64,000 nucleotides of DNA from assembly GCF_002233675.1 (NCBI RefSeq), contig NZ_NMUQ01000002.1, positions 614,078-678,077 of the forward strand, given 5' to 3'. Positions 44,277-52,646 of this stretch are shown in pieces; the first letter of the stretch is position 1; every line of letters begins with the position of its first letter. This DNA is from Paenibacillus herberti. Lineage in GTDB: Bacteria > Bacillota > Bacilli > Paenibacillales > Paenibacillaceae. The notes beneath the pieces were generated by a model that was given only the letters and a program-made list of their open reading frames with translations, did not search any database and was not told the DNA's origin. A program made the translations under genes and the position numbers.

Positions 44277-45803
44277 ATGACAGGATCACGCTCTAATCAA
44301 ACACTCGTCATTGTTGCAATGGCGCTTGGATTGTTGATGTCATCGCTGGATAATACGATCATCGCATCTTCCATCAATAAGTTAAGCGAGGACTTCAACG
44401 TATTTGATAAAGTAAGCTGGGTATTTACAGCCTATATGCTCGCTTCAACTAGCACGATGCTCGTTTTCGGCAAGTTATCCGATCTGTTCGGTAGAAAAAT
44501 GTTCTATTTAATCGGGATCGGAATTTTCCTTATTGGCTCCGCCCTATGTGGAATTGCTCAAAACGCGGATCAGCTCATTTGGTTCCGCGCCCTTCAAGGC
44601 ATTGGCTCCGGCGCTCTGCTGCCAATCAGCTTCACGATCATCTATACCATTTTTAATGATCCGAAGGATGCCGCGAAAATGTCAGGTGTATTCGGAGCCA
44701 TCTTTGGTCTCTCCTCCGTTGCGGGGCCGCAGTTAGGTAGCTTTATCGCTGAGCATTTCGGCTGGAGATGGAATTTTTATATCAACGTCCCCATCGGCTT
44801 AGCCTCTATGATCATTTTAATGATCGCGTTAAAGGAAACCCGCTCCGACCGCAAGCCTAAAATCGATTATTTGGGAACGTTGTTCCTCATCATTACGACC
44901 GTTTCCTTAATGCTCGCGCTTGAATGGGGCGGTAAAACTTACGCTTGGAGCTCTTGGCAGGAAATCAGCTTATTTGCAGCATCAGCCCTATTCGGCACTT
45001 TGTTCATTCTCGTTGAGCTGCGAGCGCCCGAGCCCGTGCTTCCATTAACTATTTTTAAAAATAAAATGGTACTGGGAACAAGCATCATCTGCTTCTGCCA
45101 AGGCGTCATCATGTTCTCGGCGATTACGTATCTGCCCAGCTTTACCGTAGGGGTATTAGGTCAGCCCAACTCTAACGGCGTATTAACGCCGATGATGGGT
45201 TCGCTCATTGCCGGAGCCATTTTATTCGGCTTCTTGCAATCTAAATTTGCCTTCCGTACGCTGATGCTCTACACGATGGTGATGACAATCATCGTCGCTT
45301 CGCTGCTATCCACTATCAGCTCCCATGCTTCAAACGGGTATATGATCGCGCTGATGATTTTGCTCGGTTTTGGCGCAGTTGGGCCTCTAATGAGCGTGGC
45401 TCAGAGTGCAATTGCAGCAAATGTGGATCCCAAATATATGGGCATCAGCTCTTCAATTGTCGGATTCTGGCGTAACATTGGCGGCATCGTAGGTGCATCC
45501 ATCATGGCGACGATTGTGAATAACAACCTGAGCCGGTTAATAACAGCGGGAGCTAGCCAAGCTGGCATTCCCGCCGACAAAATCAGCACATTAGCTAATC
45601 CAGAACTGCTTATGCGGGCAGGCGGCGACTTGGACCCTCAAATTCGGGGCTTCCTGCAAGAGGCGATGGGAACAGCGATCAACCACGGCTTTATATTAAG
45701 CATCTGCATCGGCGTCATTGGTTTCGTTACGGCCATGTTCGTGGGATCAAGCAGAATAAGCTCTAAGAAAGAGCAACAGCCAGCTGTTGCCTCTCATATC
45801 TAA
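44277..45803 (+). CDS. DHA2-family (14-TM) MFS drug exporter
   Basis: 508 residues with 14 predicted helices. LDNTIIASSINKLSEDF near residues 25-40 is motif D1 of DHA2 exporters (EmrB/QacA). GKLSDLFGRKMFY is MFS motif A, and GSGALLPISFTIIYTIF and GPQLGSFIAEHFGWRWNFYINVPIG are motif B/C regions. It would export cationic or lipophilic compounds by proton antiport. AAGAAGG precedes the ATG. No cognate TetR/MarR gene is adjacent. Composition is slightly richer in AT than in the neighbours. Confidence 0.93.
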   Translation: MTGSRSNQTLVIVAMALGLLMSSLDNTIIASSINKLSEDFNVFDKVSWVFTAYMLASTSTMLVFGKLSDLFGRKMFYLIGIGIFLIGSALCGIAQNADQLIWFRALQGIGSGALLPISFTIIYTIFNDPKDAAKMSGVFGAIFGLSSVAGPQLGSFIAEHFGWRWNFYINVPIGLASMIILMIALKETRSDRKPKIDYLGTLFLIITTVSLMLALEWGGKTYAWSSWQEISLFAASALFGTLFILVELRAPEPVLPLTIFKNKMVLGTSIICFCQGVIMFSAITYLPSFTVGVLGQPNSNGVLTPMMGSLIAGAILFGFLQSKFAFRTLMLYTMVMTIIVASLLSTISSHASNGYMIALMILLGFGAVGPLMSVAQSAIAANVDPKYMGISSSIVGFWRNIGGIVGASIMATIVNNNLSRLITAGASQAGIPADKISTLANPELLMRAGGDLDPQIRGFLQEAMGTAINHGFILSICIGVIGFVTAMFVGSSRISSKKEQQPAVASHI

Positions 45804-45841
45804 ATCACCTGATGGATGGAAAAGGCCTCTAACATTAGAAA

Positions 45842-45901
45842 AAACGCCTCCTCCTATTCACTCGTGCCGCACAATGGCATGTTGAATAGGAGGAGGCGTT
45901 T
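45842..45901 (+). terminator. Terminator after the DHA2 exporter
   Basis: A 19-bp perfect stem (45842-45860 with 45883-45901, core CGCCTCCTCCTATTCA) is followed by a broken T-run (CTGCTTTT). Confidence 0.75.
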
Positions 45902-46033
45902 CTGCTTTTTAAACGATGACAAAATCTCTTTTTCTTTGTAACAGGCTCGGACTGCCTAACAGGTTTACCAACAGCCGCGAGCGGATGACGCGCCTGTACG
46001 CAACACTGATATGCCGGATCAAACCAAGCATTG

Positions 46034-46249
46034 CTACCCTTTTAATCTGGGGTTACCGTCAAGGCCGCCAGGCAATACGATGTTGAACCCTACAGATTCC
46101 TCTGCAATTCCGAGATTCCCTCCATCTGCAACGGAGCGGGGCGCAAACGCACAAATGACAATGACGAGAAGGATGAAAAGCACAAGCCCCACACTTTTGG
46201 AGTTACCATTAAAGCCTCTAATCTCAGCCTTCCTTGAATTAATAATCAT
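46034..46249 (-). CDS. Small membrane protein with YjcZ-like helix, paralog of the gene at 14031
   Basis: 71 residues. The ATG at 46249 is nine bases after AGGAG. Residues ~18-35 (SVGLVLFILLVIVICAFA) are a membrane helix with the same FILLVIxIC core as the protein at 14031-14501. A short outer segment follows (PRSVADGGNLGIAEESVGFNIVLPGG); like its paralog's, it contains Asp/Gly-rich and Ser-Ala/Val-rich motifs. Both genes are short and monocistronic. Function unknown; a spore-associated role is suggested only by the YjcZ resemblance. Confidence 0.65.
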   Translation of the reverse strand: MIINSRKAEIRGFNGNSKSVGLVLFILLVIVICAFAPRSVADGGNLGIAEESVGFNIVLPGGLDGNPRLKG

Positions 46250-46412
46250 TGTAGTTTACTCCTGTTAGTCTCAATTTAAGATCTCATAAAAATAGACTAT
46301 GAGAGCAACAAGAGAAGGTGGCGGCGCAAACCTATCGTGGTATAACTTCCTTTTCAATGAAGCTATGAATGGAGCTGAATCCTTTCCTGCAATGAGGCGA
46401 GCCCCGCTCGTA

Positions 46413-47324
46413 TCACCCCTTGCGTCCCGCAACCGCCTTCTCGAGTTCCTCGACATAAGCTGCTCCCAAGCGCGAGAGCGTCCGGTGGCGATGGCTAATC
46501 CAGCCGATCTCGATCATCTCCTCGCATTCGAGAGGGACTGGGATAATCTCGTTGCCATTGAGATCGGCGCTAAGCACTCCCGTCGAAATCGTATATCCGT
46601 TGAGACCGATCAGCAGGTTGAACAGCGTAGCTCGGTCGCTGACGCGGATGCTTTTGGGATGGGACAGCGTACTCATAATCTCCTCGGCAAAATGAAAAGA
46701 ATTATACTCCCCCTGATCAAACGACAGATAGGGATACGGCTCCAGATCCTCAATCGTGACGCTCGATTGGCGCGCCAACGGATTGCGGATGCTGATGAAC
46801 ACATGCGGCTCCGCCGTGAACAGGCTGTTGAACTCCAGATTGGCGGAGGCCAGCAGCTTCTGGATCACCTGGGCATTAAACTCATTGCGGTAAAGGATGC
46901 CGATCTCACTGCGCAGTAAACGAACATCCTCGATAATCTCATGTGTCTTCGTCTCGCGCAGGGCGAGCTCGTACTCCTCCTGCCCGTATTGCTCGACGAG
47001 CTGGACGAATGCATTCACCGCGAACGCGTAGTGCTGAGTCGACACAGAAAAATGCTGGGGAGCCTGGCGAGCGTTGCGATAGCGACTCTCCAGCAGATCC
47101 GCTTGCTCTACAACTTGCCTGGCGTAGGCGAGGAACTCCGTCCCCTCGAGCGACAGCTCAATACCCTTGTTCGTCCGCCGGAAAATCGTGATCTGGAGCT
47201 CCTGCTCCAGCTCTTGAACCGCTTTAGACAAGCTTGGCTGCGAGATGAACAGGCGACGTGCCGCCTCATTCATAGAACCCCGCACCGCTACTTCAATGAT
47301 ATAGCGCAGCTGCTGCAGTGTCAT
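46413..47324 (-). CDS. LysR-family transcriptional regulator
   Basis: 303 residues. The N-terminal winged HTH is textbook LysR: MTLQQLRYIIEVAVRGSMNEAARRLFISQPSLSKAVQELE. A periplasmic-binding-protein-like effector domain occupies about 90-303 (VFISIRNPLAR; GEYNSFHFAEE; ATLFNLLIGLNGYTISTGV). It is divergent from the GerAB-like gene across 236 bases. The effector and targets are not evident. Confidence 0.93.
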   Translation of the reverse strand: MTLQQLRYIIEVAVRGSMNEAARRLFISQPSLSKAVQELEQELQITIFRRTNKGIELSLEGTEFLAYARQVVEQADLLESRYRNARQAPQHFSVSTQHYAFAVNAFVQLVEQYGQEEYELALRETKTHEIIEDVRLLRSEIGILYRNEFNAQVIQKLLASANLEFNSLFTAEPHVFISIRNPLARQSSVTIEDLEPYPYLSFDQGEYNSFHFAEEIMSTLSHPKSIRVSDRATLFNLLIGLNGYTISTGVLSADLNGNEIIPVPLECEEMIEIGWISHRHRTLSRLGAAYVEELEKAVAGRKG

Positions 47325-47560
47325 GGGATCGGCCCCTCTTTCTCGTTCATGTCTGATGTTAGATAGACCCAGTATAGGCTAGGAGGCCGCAGTCGTAAAT
47401 GCATGTCCCCACGGCATCAAGCTCAGACGCTGATCTCTCAAAGGGAACTTTGCTACGTCGGGATCTTAGCTTTGGATAGCCTTTCCAACCGTTGGAAATA
47501 CTACTTAAGCTTCTGTCGAAGCTGAACTCATTCGTTTTTTTGAGATAGGTGGATCTTTGC

Positions 47561-48736
47561 ATGCATACGACCAACAACTTCCGGATTACTGCACGCCAAT
47601 TCAAGATTACCATCATCTTCAGCGTCATCGGAGACACCATTCTCATTCTACCGAACATTGTAGGGGGCTCAGCCAAGCAGGATGCATGGATTTCCATGTT
47701 GATAGCTCTTACCGGAGGCATGTTAGCCGGATGGCTGTTTTCCTCTATGTCCGGACGCCAACCTGGTCTCAGCGTTATCGGCGCCGCTAAAAGTTTAGCC
47801 GGAAAATGGGTTGGAGGCCTGATTGGGCTCGTTCATCTCTTTTTCTTCTATCTCTTGGCGATCTCGCTGCTAATGGAAATTAGCTTTTTTATGAAAACTC
47901 AATTGATGCACGATACCCCTTCCGAGGCCATCGTTTTTGCCTTTCTTATCGTTGTGACAGCAGGCATGCGTTATGGAGTGGTAAGCTTTGTACGCATGAG
48001 TGAATTGCTGTTTCCTATTTTTATCGCCATGTTCCTCTTTCTGACTCTATGCCTGCTTCCTCAGGTCGATTTGCACCATCTGACCCCCATCGCCAGCAAC
48101 GGCATCGGCCCGATTCTGAAGGGTGCTTACCCGGCTTTTACTTTTGGATTCGTGGAAACAGTAGGCATTCTAATGCTTCTTCCTTACCTCGATGGAGGAC
48201 GAAAAGCCATTATGCGGTCGATCCGGGACGGTTTTTTGATCGGGTGGATCTTTCTTTTCATTATCGTTCTGCTCTGCGTGCTCGTGCTCGGCCCCGATAT
48301 GATGGAAAAAAAGTACTTCCCAACCTTTCTGCTGGCACAACGGATTGAGATTGGGCAGTTTTTAGAGCGGGTGGAAGCCGTGCTCGCTTTCCTCTGGATC
48401 GTAACCGTTTTTTATAAAACGATTCTGTACGGCTACTCCATGATGAGAGGACTAGCCGAAATCCTTAGCTTGAAGGAAGAGCGCTTCCTCGCGATGCCGC
48501 TGGCGCTGCTGCTGCTTGCGGGCACCCAGATCAATGCTCCAAGTATTGCGGGATATAATGAAATTTTGAGTTATGCCCCCAATTACGATGTGACGGCTTA
48601 TCTGATCTTTCCTTCCCTGCAGTATTTGCTGCTTGGACTTCCTGCCTTCAAGAAGAATCGACGGCCAGGCAACAACAGCCAAGGCTCCGAACAAGAGGGC
48701 AATAATCTTCAGAAAAAAGAAAAAGGAAAGACATAG
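47561..48736 (+). CDS. Orphan GerAB-type spore germination permease
   Basis: 391 residues with about ten membrane helices of the APC-superfamily GerAB branch. Signatures are ITARQFKITIIFSVIGDTILILP at the start, AIVFAFLIVVTAGMRYGVVSFVRMSELLFP and YGYSMMRGLAEILSL. GerAB subunits sense germinants in the inner spore membrane together with GerAA and GerAC, but neither partner is encoded here. AGGTGG lies eight bases before the ATG at 47561. The hydrophilic Asn/Gln/Lys tail is typical. This is strong evidence that the organism forms endospores. Confidence 0.9.
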   Translation: MHTTNNFRITARQFKITIIFSVIGDTILILPNIVGGSAKQDAWISMLIALTGGMLAGWLFSSMSGRQPGLSVIGAAKSLAGKWVGGLIGLVHLFFFYLLAISLLMEISFFMKTQLMHDTPSEAIVFAFLIVVTAGMRYGVVSFVRMSELLFPIFIAMFLFLTLCLLPQVDLHHLTPIASNGIGPILKGAYPAFTFGFVETVGILMLLPYLDGGRKAIMRSIRDGFLIGWIFLFIIVLLCVLVLGPDMMEKKYFPTFLLAQRIEIGQFLERVEAVLAFLWIVTVFYKTILYGYSMMRGLAEILSLKEERFLAMPLALLLLAGTQINAPSIAGYNEILSYAPNYDVTAYLIFPSLQYLLLGLPAFKKNRRPGNNSQGSEQEGNNLQKKEKGKT

Positions 48737-48771
48737 GTCAACTAAGCCAGTCGGCTTGCAGACGGGAATCC

Positions 48772-48920
48772 CGTCCCACGGACGGTGATGCCGTTTGGCC
48801 TTCACGCTAGAATGTAATATCCGATCGGATTATATTCTTGTGTTGCTTTCGCCAACGTTTCCCTGTCCCGTGGACGTTGATACCATTCGGTTTGCATGTT
48901 AGAATGAATATTCGATTGGT
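48772..48920. repeat. Two imperfect direct repeats of about 56 bp ahead of the LLM gene
   Basis: Bases 48772-48828 and 48864-48920 align over their length at about three quarters identity. Shared words include GTCCC, GGACG, TAGAATG and ATATYCGAT-GG. The period is 92 bases. Each copy has TAGAAT as a possible -10 element. They fill most of the gap between the gerAB-like gene and the LLM gene, so a duplicated promoter or regulatory unit is the simplest reading. Confidence 0.6.
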
Positions 48921-48963
48921 CGTTTTCGCGTCACAAACAACAAAGTACAGGAGGAACAACCAC

Positions 48964-49992
48964 ATGCACACCTCTGACCATAAATCCATAAAGTATTCCA
49001 TCCTTGATCTGGCTCCCGTCACCGAGGGCTCAGAAGCTTCGGATTCGTTCCGCCGCACGCTGGAGCTGGCTCAACTTGCAGAAGAGCTCGGCTACCATCG
49101 CTACTGGCTTGCCGAGCATCATAACATGCCTGGAGTATCCAGCTCCGCCACTTCGCTCGTCATCGGGCATGTAGCCGGAGGCACAAGCCGTATCCGCGTC
49201 GGCTCCGGAGGCATCATGCTGCCGAACCACGCTCCGCTAGCCATTGCCGAGCAATTCGGTACACTGGAGTCCCTCTATCCTGGCCGGATTGATCTCGGTC
49301 TCGGACGTGCGCCAGGCTCCGATCAGCCCGCATCCAGAGCATTGCGCCGGGGACTGACTGCCGGCGGCCAAGATTTCCCGGAACTGCTGAGCGAGCTGAG
49401 AGGTTACTTCGACCCCTCACTCGGCACCGCTGCACCTGGAGTGCGTGCTGTGCCTGGAGAAGGACTAGACATTCCAATCTGGCTGCTGGGATCGAGCGGT
49501 TTCAGCGCTGAGTTGGCCGGTCAGTTAGGGCTGCCTTTCTCTTTTGCCAGCCACTTCGCACCTGATTATCTGCTGCCGGCGCTTTCGCTGTATCGCAGCA
49601 GCTTCAAGCCTTCTCGTCATCTGGATAAACCTTATGCCATGGTAGCTATAAACATCGTCGCAGCGGATACCGAGCGTACAGCCGAATGGCTGGCAACCTC
49701 GCAGCAGCTGCAATTTTTGAACATTATTCGCGGGCGCACCGGCAAGCTACAGCCTCCCGTCGATTCGATGGATGGATTATTATCGCCCCAGGAGCAGGCG
49801 GCGCTCTCCAATACGCTGCGTTATTCCATTGTGGGCACAAAAGAAATGATCAAACAGCGCCTGCCTGAGATCCAACAGGCGACCGGCGCCGATGAATTCA
49901 TCATCTCGAGCCAGATTTTCGATCATGAGGCCAGGCTGAATTCCTTCCGCTTGGCGGCGGAAGCTTGGAGCGAGCTGCAGCTTTCCCGTTGA
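48964..49992 (+). CDS. LLM-class flavin-dependent oxidoreductase (luciferase-like)
   Basis: 343 residues. The bacterial-luciferase TIM barrel is shown by [76 protein letters not shown] and the block [16 protein letters not shown]. This is the YceB/YhbW-like group (MsnO8 type), which uses FMNH2 or F420-like flavins on unknown substrates. The ATG at 48964 follows AGGAGG. Confidence 0.93.
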   Translation: MHTSDHKSIKYSILDLAPVTEGSEASDSFRRTLELAQLAEELGYHRYWLAEHHNMPGVSSSATSLVIGHVAGGTSRIRVGSGGIMLPNHAPLAIAEQFGTLESLYPGRIDLGLGRAPGSDQPASRALRRGLTAGGQDFPELLSELRGYFDPSLGTAAPGVRAVPGEGLDIPIWLLGSSGFSAELAGQLGLPFSFASHFAPDYLLPALSLYRSSFKPSRHLDKPYAMVAINIVAADTERTAEWLATSQQLQFLNIIRGRTGKLQPPVDSMDGLLSPQEQAALSNTLRYSIVGTKEMIKQRLPEIQQATGADEFIISSQIFDHEARLNSFRLAAEAWSELQLSR

Positions 49993-50011
49993 CCTGATCT
50001 GATATAACAAA

Positions 50012-50058
50012 AGAGGGTGCCTCCAGAGTCAATCGAAATGATCTCTGAAGCACCCTCT
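50012..50058. terminator. Terminator-like hairpin after the LLM gene
   Basis: AGAGGGTGCCTCCAGAG (50012-50028) pairs with CTCTGAAGCACCCTCT (50043-50058) with one bulge. There is no long T-run. Confidence 0.55.
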
Positions 50059-50136
50059 ACTCGTTCAATATAGGCGGACGGCGCTGCATCGTTTTCGAAT
50101 GTGAGGCGGCTTGAACTTTCACTTTTATATGAATGG

Positions 50137-50334
50137 TCAAGCTATACGCTCTGAGTTCCGCTCGCCCATTAATTCATACTCCTCCCTCGGTAGCGTAATA
50201 ATTTGTAGCTTGTTTTGAGGCGAAATAAGCTCTCTCAGTTCCGTAAGAATGTGCGTGGACAAGCAGAGCACGAGCGCTTTGAGATTCCCTAGTGTTAAAG
50301 CGAAGCGATAGAAACTTGCACACAGGGGCTGTCC
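50137..50334 (-). pseudogene. 3' remnant of an unrecognised gene
   Basis: The minus strand is open for 65 codons with protein-like composition (ALTLGNLKALVLCLSTHILTELRELI, then QIITLPREEYELMGERNSERIA) ending at 50137. It has no usable start codon and stops abruptly upstream at 50335, so it is best read as the tail of a deleted gene. I cannot name the family. Confidence 0.4.
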
Positions 50335-50373
50335 CTAGTCATCCAAGGAGTGACCATTGAGACGCCCCCTTTG

Positions 50374-50556
50374 CTATTGCTTACCTTTTTTTAAGTATTT
50401 CAAGATCCCAATAATAATCCATTCGATGATATGATAAAAAACTGATATAGATATAGCAGCCATAAAGCTATCAACAAATATCCCCTCAAATAATCCAGCA
50501 ACCATAAAGATAATAATAGTTTCTGCAATAATACCTGAATCCGTTCCGTCACGGAT
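50374..50556 (-). pseudogene. 3' remnant of a membrane protein gene, YvlD/phage-holin-like
   Basis: 60 open codons encode two hydrophobic helices (GIIAETIIIFMVAGLFEG, then VDSFMAAISISVFYHIIEWIIIGIL) and a basic end KYLKKGKQ. The VDSFMAAI...IIEWII stretch resembles the C-terminus of YvlD-type phage-holin-family proteins. No start codon is present. The open frame begins inside a perfect 12-bp hairpin (50533-50562). Together with 50137-50334 it makes 49993-50820 a graveyard of gene ends; nothing else is seen in that gap. Confidence 0.35.
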
Positions 50557-50820
50557 TCAGGTTTAACCATATTTCTAAAATATTAATCAGGACATTTTCA
50601 CTATTTTTAACACAATAAGGAATTTTATTACAATAGAAATAAACACCGCTACAACTAGAGATATCGCAACACCATTGCGCGAAGCCTTCATTGAGAAGAT
50701 CAAATAAGAATTGTATAATAAGAAAATCATCCTATTTTGTATGCCTGTGCCAACAACGGAAAATGTCCATGAGGATTTGAAATACAGTTCATAATTGATA
50801 GAGAGGGGATAAACATAACG

Positions 50821-51456
50821 ATGTCGATCGGAGTCATAGTCGTGGACCCCTATCAGTTAGTGCGAAGAGGGATTACATCCATCTTGTCAGGCGTGGATTC
50901 CATCCAGGTAGTGGGCGAGGCCTCGGATCGCAAGGAAGCGCAGGCGCTTATCCAAAGTTTGAATCCAGAAATTTGCATTATGAACAACCGCATTAACCAG
51001 CAAAGCGGGCTAGATGTGATCGGCAAGCTCAAGCTTGCAGGGGCATCTTGCAGCTTCGTTTACTTAACCTCATTCATGCAGCCTTCCGAACTCAAACAGG
51101 CACTAGAGCTGCAGGTCGAAGGACTTGTATTGAAGGAAGCGCTTCCCGAGGAGCTGATTCATGCCATCCGCATGATTTCACGCGGACGCAAGTATTACGA
51201 TGTCGAGCTGCTAGAGTCCCGCTTAACGGACAAGCCGACGGACAAGTCGACGAATCTGACGCCCAAGGAGAGCGAGGTTCTCCAGATGCTGAGCGAAGGT
51301 TTGTCCAACAGGGAGATTGCCGCCCGGCTCTTCGTGACCGAGTACACGGTGAAGAAACATGTGAGCCAAGTTCTCGCCAAGCTCGATCTGCCCGACCGTA
51401 CAAAAGCCGCACTCTTCTATCATCAGCAGAACCGATCCCAATCGATCGGCGGATAG
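50821..51456 (+). CDS. NarL/LuxR-type response regulator with degenerate receiver
   Basis: 211 residues. The receiver (1-~120) keeps the fold, the switch Thr (VYLTSF) and Lys104 (GLVLKEA). The phospho-acceptor Asp is replaced by Asn (ICIMNNRIN, N55), and the acidic pair is reduced to D9 (VVDPYQ). The C-terminal LuxR HTH is intact (LTPKESEVLQMLSEGLSNREIAARLFVTEYTVKKHVSQVLAKL, about 145-190). It is therefore probably regulated without phosphorylation. No histidine kinase is adjacent. It is convergent with the signal peptidase/secreted-protein operon. GAGAGGGG precedes the ATG. Confidence 0.9.
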   Translation: MSIGVIVVDPYQLVRRGITSILSGVDSIQVVGEASDRKEAQALIQSLNPEICIMNNRINQQSGLDVIGKLKLAGASCSFVYLTSFMQPSELKQALELQVEGLVLKEALPEELIHAIRMISRGRKYYDVELLESRLTDKPTDKSTNLTPKESEVLQMLSEGLSNREIAARLFVTEYTVKKHVSQVLAKLDLPDRTKAALFYHQQNRSQSIGG

Positions 51457-51479
51457 CCCCATAATCGCCCTATCTCAAT

Positions 51480-51517
51480 ACAACAAGCCGATGGACTTTG
51501 GTCCACCGGCTTGTTGT
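51480..51517. terminator. Bidirectional terminator
   Basis: ACAACAAGCCGATGGAC pairs with 51501-51517 with one mismatch. It lies between the regulator and the convergent signal peptidase gene. Confidence 0.7.
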
Positions 51518-51522
51518 ATTGG

Positions 51523-52041
51523 TTAGGAAAGCGGCGCTGCTATAGCGCCCCAAGGCAGAAGCTTGATCAGCGCATAACCTTGAATATCCTCTACAAGCAC
51601 CTGTCCAAGCTCAGGGCTGCGGCTGTCGAGGCTTGCTCCAAGATCACGATTATCTCCAAGTACAAAAACATGCCCCTCCGCCACTTCCTGCGAGCCTATG
51701 TCCTCTGACTTGCCGATCGAATACAGCTCCGACAGCGGACTGCCGTTTACGTAAGCCACTCCATCCGAGATTGAAACTGAATCTCCCTCCGTTGCTATGA
51801 CACGTTTGACGAGGCTGTAACCCAATGCCTCACTGCCAATAACTACTACGTCGCCATATTCCGGCTTGTCTATGTACAGAGATAACTTGTTAATTAACAA
51901 AATATCGCCGCTGCTCAGCGACGGAAGCATCGATTCACCCGACACTCGACTGAGCCCAGCGGCATTGGTCAGGATAAACATAGCCAGTGCAAGGCCGATG
52001 ATATAGCGGATCCAACCGATCAGCTTCGACCGGCGGGTCAT
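51523..52041 (-). CDS. Signal peptidase I (S26, prokaryotic Ser/Lys type)
   Basis: 172 residues. A membrane helix (IGWIRYIIGLALAMFILTNAAG) is followed by the catalytic box SGESMLPSL with Ser37 and by LVKRVIATEGD with general-base Lys78. GDNRDLGASLDSR is the box-E signature. It is thus the bacterial P-type enzyme, not the ER-type SipW. Its ATG overlaps the TGA of the third secreted-protein gene (ATGA). Its position as last gene of an operon of three exported proteins suggests that it is their dedicated processing enzyme. Confidence 0.9.
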   Translation of the reverse strand: MTRRSKLIGWIRYIIGLALAMFILTNAAGLSRVSGESMLPSLSSGDILLINKLSLYIDKPEYGDVVVIGSEALGYSLVKRVIATEGDSVSISDGVAYVNGSPLSELYSIGKSEDIGSQEVAEGHVFVLGDNRDLGASLDSRSPELGQVLVEDIQGYALIKLLPWGAIAAPLS

Positions 52042-52538
52042 GGCTGTCCGCTGTTATACACTTCCTCGGTTACTGTAGGCGCAGCTGGTACATTCAGTCC
52101 GGACATCGTCGACCGGGCCGATTCCACAATGCCTGCAAGCTGGGAAGCATAGTCCTGCTTCTGCTGCTCATTGTCGAAGCTGCGCGAGCGAAGCAATTCA
52201 TCCGCGTAATTGCGAATTTCCTGGATACGGACCGCCTTCTCCTGCTCAGCATACTGCTCGAACTCCGCTTCTTGCTGAAGCAGATCCGCCCGAAGCTGCT
52301 CTTGAAGCCGCTTCTTCTGCAGCTCCGTTTCCTGGCTGATTGCCGTCTCTAGGCCGCTGATAGCTGTTGCAGTCTCAATGCCGGCCCAAGCGAGAATTTT
52401 TCCCTTCAGGTCCACATCTGCATAGGCTGCACCAGCTGTAACCGCCATCGTAATCCCGATCGCAGCCACTCCGATTAGCGTCCGCTGCTTCCAGCCACTA
52501 GGATTGGCCGCTCTTACGCTGCCTCTTTGCTTCCTCAT
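52038..52538 (-). CDS. Secreted helical protein C with VD-x7-W mature N-terminus
   Basis: 166 residues. A basic N-terminus and helix (TLIGVAAIGITMAVTAGAAYA) form a signal peptide with predicted cleavage after AYA. The mature protein starts DVDLKGKILAW and continues as a Gln/Glu-rich helix with coiled-coil character (about 60-130). There are no cysteines. The spacing from Asp to Trp (eight positions) is identical in the two paralogs encoded upstream. The stop overlaps the signal peptidase start. GGGGAG lies 12 bases before the ATG. A GC-rich hairpin (about 52563-52607, arms AGGGAGCAT/ATGCTCCCT) separates it from protein B and may tune operon expression. Confidence 0.72.
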   Translation of the reverse strand: MRKQRGSVRAANPSGWKQRTLIGVAAIGITMAVTAGAAYADVDLKGKILAWAGIETATAISGLETAISQETELQKKRLQEQLRADLLQQEAEFEQYAEQEKAVRIQEIRNYADELLRSRSFDNEQQKQDYASQLAGIVESARSTMSGLNVPAAPTVTEEVYNSGQP

Positions 52539-52646
52539 TTCGCATTCCGCTCCCCTCTGTGCAGAGAGGGAGCATCGCAGGAATTCAAGGAATCCCCGCC
52601 ATGCTCCCTATTGTCAGGCCTTGATGTTATGGGCGCTCAAGGACAA

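Noticed and set aside
51523..52041. SipW (ER-type) signal peptidase
   Set aside because: The Lys general base (LVKRVIATEGD) and GDNR...DSR box are those of prokaryotic-type enzymes, so the tapA-sipW-tasA parallel is only one of layout.
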